Shown piece after piece: positions 59,197 through 64,000 of a stretch of DNA of 64,000 nt; within the stretch, counting starts at the first letter, position 1, and each line of letters begins with the position of its first letter. The translations under genes were made by a program, and so were the position numbers. The notes beneath the pieces were generated by a model. That model was given only the letters and a program-made list of their open reading frames with translations. It did no database searches and was not told the origin of the DNA. This DNA is from Erythrobacter sanguineus (lineage in GTDB: Bacteria; Pseudomonadota; Alphaproteobacteria; Sphingomonadales; Sphingomonadaceae): positions 1 through 64,000 of the forward strand of contig NZ_FRDF01000006.1 in NCBI RefSeq assembly GCF_900143235.1, in the 5' to 3' direction.

Positions 59197-60215
59197 TTCG
59201 CTTCTCCTTCAAGTTCAAATCCCTGCCCAGATGCGAGCCGCCCACAGGTGCGCATCGCACTGAGCATCATCGCTGCGTCCGCTATGCCTGAACCGACAAT
59301 GTCGTAGGCGGTGCCATGGGCGACCGACATGTGGAGATAGGGCGGCCCCATTATGATTACGCAGTTGCCCGAAAATCCCCAGGTCTTGACAGCAATATGG
59401 CCCTGATCGTGGAACATCGCGAGAACCATGTCGTAGCGGCCCTCGATGCACTGGCGGAAGACCGAATCCGGCGCGACCGGCCCTTCTACGGCAATCCCCA
59501 TGGCCTTGGCCCGCTCGACACCCGGCACGATGGCCAGCCGCTCCTCATCGCCCATAGCGTGCGGATTAAGCCCGGCAACCGCAATGCGCGGTTTGGCAAT
59601 GCCCCAAGACCGCATGGCATCATTCACCTGACCGATGGCCTTGGCCACCAGATCAGCGGAAATGACATCGATCACCTGACGCAAGGACATATGATCAGTC
59701 AGATGCGCAACCCGCAAGGGGCCGGTCAGCAAAACGAGATAGCTCTCGCCGGGCGTGGGGCTGATAACCTTGTCCAGCTTGCCGGCCATCTTCAGCGAAC
59801 CGGTACTGATCGGTCCCATGATCGTCGCCGCAAAGGATCCGTCCCGCGCCAGCGCATCAAGCTCATCAAGCCACTGCGCCGTCGCGTGCCCCGCCGCCTC
59901 AGTGTCTTCGCCCAGCGGCAGAACCCCGGCAGGCAAGGCACCCGTGTCGATCACATCAATCACGCCCGGATCGTCACTGGGCGTCTCGAGCGACTTCATG
60001 GCACGCACGCGCGCTTTGACCCCAGTCATGTCGATGGCCCGTTCGACGGCCGCAGACGACCCGACCAGAACCGGGACCGACACCTCGTGAACCTGCCCGC
60101 TCGCAAGCGCCTTGACCGCAACCTGCGGACCGATCCCGGCAGGGTCGCCGATCAGCGTTCCAACGACCGGCCGTGCGCCAAGCGAACCCATTGGCCGGTC
60201 AGATACTGTAGACAT
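59193..60215 (-). CDS. PdxA-family dehydrogenase, probably a dihydrodiol dehydrogenase-decarboxylase (TphB-like)
   Basis: 340 residues from 60215, which overlaps the benB end by 17 bases; an internal ATG at 60191 is the alternative. PdxA fold: I-G-D-P-A-G-I-G-P near the N-terminus and zinc ligands in T-D-H-M-S-L-R, F-H-D-Q-G-H and V-A-H-G-T-A-Y-D-I. PdxA normally acts in pyridoxine synthesis, but TphB of terephthalate operons has the same fold and oxidatively decarboxylates a dihydrodiol. Located between two RHO pairs, the catabolic role is much more likely. Substrate by inference only. Confidence 0.75.
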   Translation of the reverse strand: MSTVSDRPMGSLGARPVVGTLIGDPAGIGPQVAVKALASGQVHEVSVPVLVGSSAAVERAIDMTGVKARVRAMKSLETPSDDPGVIDVIDTGALPAGVLPLGEDTEAAGHATAQWLDELDALARDGSFAATIMGPISTGSLKMAGKLDKVISPTPGESYLVLLTGPLRVAHLTDHMSLRQVIDVISADLVAKAIGQVNDAMRSWGIAKPRIAVAGLNPHAMGDEERLAIVPGVERAKAMGIAVEGPVAPDSVFRQCIEGRYDMVLAMFHDQGHIAVKTWGFSGNCVIIMGPPYLHMSVAHGTAYDIVGSGIADAAMMLSAMRTCGRLASGQGFELEGEAK

Positions 60216-60693
60216 CGAGCATGGTCTTGGCGACGTCGTTGATCACGATCGTCTTCTTGCGCTTGATCACAAAGGAATTGCCTGCTGGCGCAAGGTCGTA
60301 GTGCGCGGATCCGCTGTAAACGGTGACATCTCCTTCAAGCACCGAAGTGACGGTCCATGAGGTTCGCACCTGCAAACCAGCAGTGGTGTCATCGACCGAC
60401 AGCAGCGTGAACATATGCTGCGTCCGCGGAGCAGGCGTACTGGATGAAGACCGGCCGGTTCGGATGCGAAACACCCGGTCTTCCAGCCCGCCCCGGTTAT
60501 GATAATAGATGAGCGAGATTTCACGCTTCGGATCGGCGGTCAGGCGTTCGCTATCATCCCAGGCAGGCACCCAATATTCAGTCTCCTCGTCGTACAGCGC
60601 CAACCAGGAATCCCAGTCCTTCTCGTCCAGCGCCTGGGCCTCTCGTCCAAGGAAGCGCAACACCGACAGCCATTTTGCATCTACGTCAGTCAC
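60199..60693 (-). CDS. benB: Benzoate/toluate 1,2-dioxygenase beta subunit
   Basis: 164 residues from the GTG at 60691-60693, which overlaps the alpha stop (GTGA). The frame open to 60771 lies inside the alpha gene and is rejected. F-L-G-R-E-A-Q-A-L-D-E-K-D-W-D-S-W-L-A-L-Y and Y-W-V-P-A-W are diagnostic for BenB/XylY. It pairs with the BenA-like alpha subunit upstream. A matching reductase gene (benC/xylZ) is absent from the window. Confidence 0.86.
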   Translation of the reverse strand: MTDVDAKWLSVLRFLGREAQALDEKDWDSWLALYDEETEYWVPAWDDSERLTADPKREISLIYYHNRGGLEDRVFRIRTGRSSSSTPAPRTQHMFTLLSVDDTTAGLQVRTSWTVTSVLEGDVTVYSGSAHYDLAPAGNSFVIKRKKTIVINDVAKTMLDVYSI

Positions 60694-62102
60694 AAAACCG
60701 GCTCCTTGTCCCCAAACGCCATCAGTTCGGCGCTTTCGCGATCGATCGCCGAATTCATGCGGTTCACCCACTCATCATGGATCGCAACATAAAGGCCTTC
60801 GTCGGCCACAGCGGGACTGCTGAGGACGGCGTCTACATCCAGTCCTGCACCGAAACGCCCAGCGCCCTTCTCCCATCTGGGAGCGCCGCGCGACATGTCG
60901 TTCACCCGGCCTTCGCCGGCAGCGAAAGCAATCTGACAATTGTTGAACTCGGTCAGGTCATCGGGTGTCGCCATGCCGCTGGCGTTGAAGAAGTCTTCAT
61001 ACTGCCGAATCCGCAAGGCCCGGGCCTCAGCACTCTCACCAACAGGCGCGATGCAATAGGTCGTGACTTCCGTTTCATCGACCGAAATCGGGTGAATGAT
61101 TCTGATCTGGCTGCTGGTCTGGTCCATCAGGAACACGTTGGGGAAAAGCTGGAGATTGCGGATCCGTTTATTCATCCACAATACCTTCTCTTCCCCGTGG
61201 TTGGCAGTCAGCCAATCGATCCACTGAAAGTTCGGCCGGTCCTTGAAATTGGCATAGTCAGCCCACAGGACCGTATGGCCATTCTTGAAAGAGAACGACC
61301 CGCCATCCTGCTGATTGAAATTGGCAAAATCGATCGCCTTGGTATCGTTTTTCGATTCGCCCAGAACACGCCGCTGAACGGTCATGAAGTAGTTGGCGTG
61401 GACAGTGCTGACGTGGTATCCGTCCAGACCGTTTTCAACCTGCATCTTCCAGTTGCCCTGATAACGATAACGGGTCGCGCCAGGGATTACCTCAAGCTCT
61501 CCGGTCTGGGATTGATCGACAAGCAGATCAATGAACGTTTTCGACCCTGCCAGATAATCCTCAAGCGGTAAGACGTCGTCGGAAAGGCTTGCGAATATGA
61601 AACCGCGATAGCTTTCAAGGCGCGCAATTTTCGGCAGACCAAAATCAGCCTTGTCGAAGCCCGGCGCATAGCCGCCAGCCGCTTCTTCGGTGACGTCCAG
61701 CAAATCGCCTGCCGATGAATAGGTCCATCCATGAAACGGGCACATGAAATTCTTTTTATTTCCGGCCTTTTCACGGCAGACGCGCGCGCCCCGATGCGCG
61801 CAGGCATTGATCATGCCACGAAGGCTCCCGGCCCTGTCTCGCGTAATAAGGACAGGCACCCTGCCGATTTTTGTTGTGATGAAATCGTTGGGCTTAGCGA
61901 CCTGACTTTCATGCGCAACGAACACCCAGTTGCGTTCAAAAACGTACTTTACCTCAAGCTCAAACATTTCCGGGTCGGTAAAAGCTGCACGATCCACCTG
62001 ATAGATGCCGCGCGTTTTATCCTTGGCCAACCAGGATTGCAGTCGCCCCCGCAGGACCTGCAGGTTGGCAATACGCCCCACCAGTTGTTCTTTCGAGTTC
62101 AT
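60690..62102 (-). CDS. benA: Benzoate/toluate 1,2-dioxygenase alpha subunit
   Basis: 470 residues from the ATG at 62100-62102. The Rieske centre is C101-x-H103 and C121-x2-H124; the iron site is D227, H230 and H235. V-Y-L/F-V-A-H-E-S-Q, I-N-A-C-A-H-R-G-A, E-N-G-L/A-D-G-Y-H-V-S, L-M-D-Q, I-R-Q-Y-E-D-F-F-N-A-S/T-G-M-A-T-P-D-D-L align with BenA/XylX over the whole length. It dihydroxylates benzoate or toluates at C1-C2. First gene of the long leftward block, 171 bp from the perfect operator palindrome. Confidence 0.9.
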   Translation of the reverse strand: MNSKEQLVGRIANLQVLRGRLQSWLAKDKTRGIYQVDRAAFTDPEMFELEVKYVFERNWVFVAHESQVAKPNDFITTKIGRVPVLITRDRAGSLRGMINACAHRGARVCREKAGNKKNFMCPFHGWTYSSAGDLLDVTEEAAGGYAPGFDKADFGLPKIARLESYRGFIFASLSDDVLPLEDYLAGSKTFIDLLVDQSQTGELEVIPGATRYRYQGNWKMQVENGLDGYHVSTVHANYFMTVQRRVLGESKNDTKAIDFANFNQQDGGSFSFKNGHTVLWADYANFKDRPNFQWIDWLTANHGEEKVLWMNKRIRNLQLFPNVFLMDQTSSQIRIIHPISVDETEVTTYCIAPVGESAEARALRIRQYEDFFNASGMATPDDLTEFNNCQIAFAAGEGRVNDMSRGAPRWEKGAGRFGAGLDVDAVLSSPAVADEGLYVAIHDEWVNRMNSAIDRESAELMAFGDKEPVL

Positions 62103-62249
62103 TACCTGTCTCTCCCGCATCGTCCTCTTGGCCCGACGTCGCTTCTGCGATCACTTGGCCCCGCTGCCATTACCGAAACCGGTCGTTGAACGGTTACCTG
62201 TACGCCAATCGCCTATCGTCGACTCGACCAGCCAATCGCAGACAGCCGA

Positions 62250-62311
62250 ATCCTACCGCTAAAATTTATCTTGTGCAACGTATTGCACCCTGCGAAACAT
62301 TCGACTAGAAA
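62250..62311. promoter_or_regulatory. Divergent promoters with -35 boxes inside one palindrome
   Basis: The perfect palindrome GTGCAACGTATTGCAC (62273-62288) contains TTGCAC on both strands. Rightward, TTGCAC (62283-62288) is followed after exactly 17 bases by TAGAAA (62306-62311). Leftward, TTGCAC (62278-62273) is followed after exactly 17 bases by TAGGAT (62255-62250). The two promoters would drive bphC-type and benA-type genes, and a regulator bound to the palindrome would control both. Confidence 0.55.
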
Positions 62312-62405
62312 ATTTCTCGAATCTGGTAGCCGAAGCCGCATGTTTAGCGTCGTCGAGCATGCCTGACAGAGCGCCAAAAGGCGGCAATTTTGGGAGAATC
62401 AGTTA

Positions 62406-63305
62406 ATGTCATCGGTCACCGAACTTGGATATCTGGGCATGTCAGTGACAGATCTCGATGCGTGGCGAGCCTACGCAGCCGAGGTTGCCGGAATGGAAGT
62501 CGTCGACGAAGGTGAGGGCGATCGGATCTATCTCCGGATGGATCTGTGGCATCACCGCATTGCACTTATCAAAGGCGACACTGACGATCTGGCCTACATG
62601 GGCTGGCGGCTTGGTGATCCGACCGAGTTCGAGGCAATGGTTGAAAAGCTGACCAACGCCGGGGTAGCAGTGACTGTGGCGAGCGACGCCGAAGCCCGCG
62701 AGCGCCGCGTGCTCGGCCTGGCCAAGATGACCGATCCCGGTGGAAACCCCACCGAAATCTTCTACGGCCCGCAAGTTGACGCCCACAAGCCGTTCCATCC
62801 CGGACGCCCCATGTTCGGCAAATTCGTCACCGGGTCAGAAGGGATCGGTCACTGCATCCTGCGCCAAGACGATGTCGAAGCAGCAGCCGCGTTTTACCGC
62901 CTGTTAGGGCTGCGCGGATCGGTTGAATACCAGTTGCACCTGCCCAACGGCATGGTGGCCATGCCGTACTTCATGCATTGCAATGATCGGCAGCACTCGG
63001 TCGCCTTCGGCCTCGGCCCGATGGAGAAGCGCATCAACCATCTGATGTTTGAATATACCGAACTGGACGACCTCGGGCTCGCCCACGACATCGTGCGCGA
63101 GCGGCAGATTGATGTCGCGCTTCAGCTCGGCAAGCATGCCAACGATTTGGCCCTTACCTTCTACTGCGCCAACCCTTCTGGCTGGTTGTGGGAATTTGGT
63201 TGGGGTGCTCGCAAGGCGCCCGCCCAGCAGGAATTCTACACCCGCGACATTTTCGGTCACGGCAATGAGGCCCAGGGGTACGGCATGGATATTCCTCTCC
63301 AGTAA
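62406..63305 (+). CDS. bphC: BphC/NahC-type extradiol dioxygenase
   Basis: 299 residues with the two-module vicinal-oxygen-chelate fold. Iron ligands are H149 (G-H-C-I-L), H212 (N-H-L-M-F-E) and E263 (W-L-W-E-F-G-W-G). L-G-Y-L-G at the start and the H-P-G-R-P-M-F-G-K-F-V block match 2,3-dihydroxybiphenyl and 1,2-dihydroxynaphthalene dioxygenases. It is not similar to the XylE-type enzyme at 54817. GGGAGAATCAGTT precedes the ATG. First gene of the rightward operon shared with a Rieske ferredoxin and RHO beta subunit. Confidence 0.88.
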   Translation: MSSVTELGYLGMSVTDLDAWRAYAAEVAGMEVVDEGEGDRIYLRMDLWHHRIALIKGDTDDLAYMGWRLGDPTEFEAMVEKLTNAGVAVTVASDAEARERRVLGLAKMTDPGGNPTEIFYGPQVDAHKPFHPGRPMFGKFVTGSEGIGHCILRQDDVEAAAAFYRLLGLRGSVEYQLHLPNGMVAMPYFMHCNDRQHSVAFGLGPMEKRINHLMFEYTELDDLGLAHDIVRERQIDVALQLGKHANDLALTFYCANPSGWLWEFGWGARKAPAQQEFYTRDIFGHGNEAQGYGMDIPLQ

Positions 63306-63358
63306 GCCGCCCCCAGAATCGCTGTTATATCAAATACATCAAAGGACTACGAAGCGCG

Positions 63359-63685
63359 ATGACAAGTAAGGTGCGTCTTTGCCCGGTTGCTGACGTCAAG
63401 GATGGCGAACCGGTCGGCGTGTTTCTGGAGCAACTGCCGGCGCTGGCTGTCTACAACGTCGATGGTGACATCTTCGTGACCGACAACATGTGCACCCATG
63501 GAAACGCAATGCTGACTGATGGGTACCAAGATGGCGGCATCATCGAATGCCCTTTTCATGGTGGCTCGTTCGATATCGCCACTGGGGCGGCGAAGGCCTT
63601 TCCATGTCAGGTTCCGGTCAAGACCTACCCCGTCACGATCGACGACGAGTGGGTTTGCATCGATCAACCAGACGGAGTTGCCTGA
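63359..63685 (+). CDS. Rieske-type ferredoxin (BphA3/NahAb-like)
   Basis: 108 residues. The Rieske ligands are C45-x-H47 and C64-x2-H67 (M-C-T-H-G and C-P-F-H-G-G-S-F-D). Size and P-V/C-x-x-P-V-K-T-Y-P-V ending match the ferredoxins that deliver electrons to RHO alpha subunits. As the only Rieske ferredoxin in the window it may serve several of the RHO pairs with the reductase at 15106-16332. Confidence 0.9.
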   Translation: MTSKVRLCPVADVKDGEPVGVFLEQLPALAVYNVDGDIFVTDNMCTHGNAMLTDGYQDGGIIECPFHGGSFDIATGAAKAFPCQVPVKTYPVTIDDEWVCIDQPDGVA

Positions 63686-63686
63686 G

Positions 63687-64000
63687 ATGGATCTCGCCAT
63701 CTTCGAGCGCCTTCGCTTGCAGCATCTCGCAACCGAACTCAACGCCATCCACGCCGAGTGGATAGATGATGATCGACTTGAGGAATGGCCAGAGCTGTTC
63801 ACGGACGATTGCATTTACAAGGTTATTGCGCGCGAGAACCATGAGCGCAATCTGAGCCTCTCGGCGATATTCTGTGATAGCAAAGGCATGCTGGTCGACC
63901 GCATCATATCGCTGCGCAAAGCAAATATCTTTCCGGTGCACAGCTATCGGCATATTCTTGGGCCTACTCGCATCGTGTCAGAACACGAGTTAAAAATCAC
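63687..64000 (+). CDS. Aromatic-ring-hydroxylating dioxygenase beta subunit (set 6), cut by window edge
   Basis: The first 104 residues are visible from the ATG at 63687, 1 base after the ferredoxin stop. L-E-E-W-P-E-L-F-T-D-D-C-I-Y, V-I-A-R-E-N-H-E-R-N and C-D-S-K-G-M-L-V-D-R-I-I-S-L-R match the set 4 beta subunit at 57440-57919. An alpha subunit gene is expected downstream of the window. Order ferredoxin-beta-alpha would be typical of sphingomonad clusters. Confidence 0.85.
   Translation, partial: MDLAIFERLRLQHLATELNAIHAEWIDDDRLEEWPELFTDDCIYKVIARENHERNLSLSAIFCDSKGMLVDRIISLRKANIFPVHSYRHILGPTRIVSEHELKI

Noticed and set aside
1-64000. CRISPR arrays, rRNA genes and complete tRNA genes
   Set aside because: No regularly spaced repeats, rRNA-like blocks or complete cloverleaf sequences were seen on reading either strand; a covariance-model search was not possible.

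Overview
The window reads as a 64-kb catabolic region of a sphingomonad-type alphaproteobacterium (Sphingomonadales). Grounds are the moderately high G+C, the short GGAG/AGGAG ribosome sites with many ATGA/GTGA/TGATG gene overlaps, and several independent ring-hydroxylating oxygenase (RHO) alpha/beta pairs that lack their own electron-transfer genes, a layout known from sphingomonad hydrocarbon degraders. No rRNA, complete tRNA or CRISPR array is visible. Genus and replicon type cannot be decided from the sequence.

Layout. 1-8.4 kb is a border zone: a truncated IS3-family element, a five-gene block of small exported proteins (832-4165), an AraC-type regulator, a broken IS1182-type element, a tRNA-3'-end-like stretch and a decayed tyrosine recombinase. 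8.5-18.1 kb holds an aromatic-acid MFS transporter, a desaturase-like di-iron membrane protein, one RHO pair, a hydratase-aldolase, a BenD-type dehydrogenase, a ferredoxin reductase and a sigma54-dependent XylR/DmpR-type activator. Divergently, 18.3-25.3 kb carries two more RHO pairs, xylM and xylA, and two small proteins. A -24/-12 promoter and two upstream palindromes lie between activator and operon.

25.4-39.8 kb is a different, CoA-based module: Baeyer-Villiger monooxygenase, alpha/beta hydrolase, acyl-CoA ligase, two large+small acyl-CoA dehydrogenase pairs, a cysteine-less thiolase-like protein with a DUF35 partner, a nitronate-monooxygenase-like protein, a FadR/GntR regulator, and a CYP153-type P450 with its ferredoxin. 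This looks like oxidation of a non-aromatic (alicyclic, alkyl or terpenoid-like) substrate. 39.9-45.8 kb holds a Nudix hydrolase, a truncated hydrolase beside a MarR gene and its probable operator, a decayed IS3 orfB, and a hydrolase/HpaH-type hydratase/HpaI-type aldolase/CoA-transferase set.

45.9-62.1 kb is one long minus-strand block: benAB, a PdxA-like dehydrogenase, another RHO pair, GST, a complete catechol meta-cleavage route (hydrolase, catechol 2,3-dioxygenase, semialdehyde dehydrogenase, hydratase, acetaldehyde dehydrogenase, aldolase, oxalocrotonate decarboxylase and tautomerase, XylT-like ferredoxin), an aldehyde dehydrogenase and a cis-dihydrodiol dehydrogenase. At the right edge a BphC-type dioxygenase, a Rieske ferredoxin and a sixth RHO beta subunit run rightward out of the window.

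Together the genes can oxidise methyl groups (XylMA) and aromatic rings (five alpha subunits), convert benzoates to catechols (BenAB, BenD), cleave catechols and dihydroxybiaryls (XylE-type, BphC-type) and carry the products to pyruvate and acetyl-CoA. The alicyclic module and the HpaH/HpaI set could take up non-aromatic or dicarboxylic fragments. The observations I rate highest are a shared GTGCAA-N4-TTGCAC-like operator at several catabolic promoters, the sigma54 control region, the alicyclic module with its cysteine-less thiolase-like enzyme, and a new-looking two-cysteine domain shared by two adjacent exported proteins.
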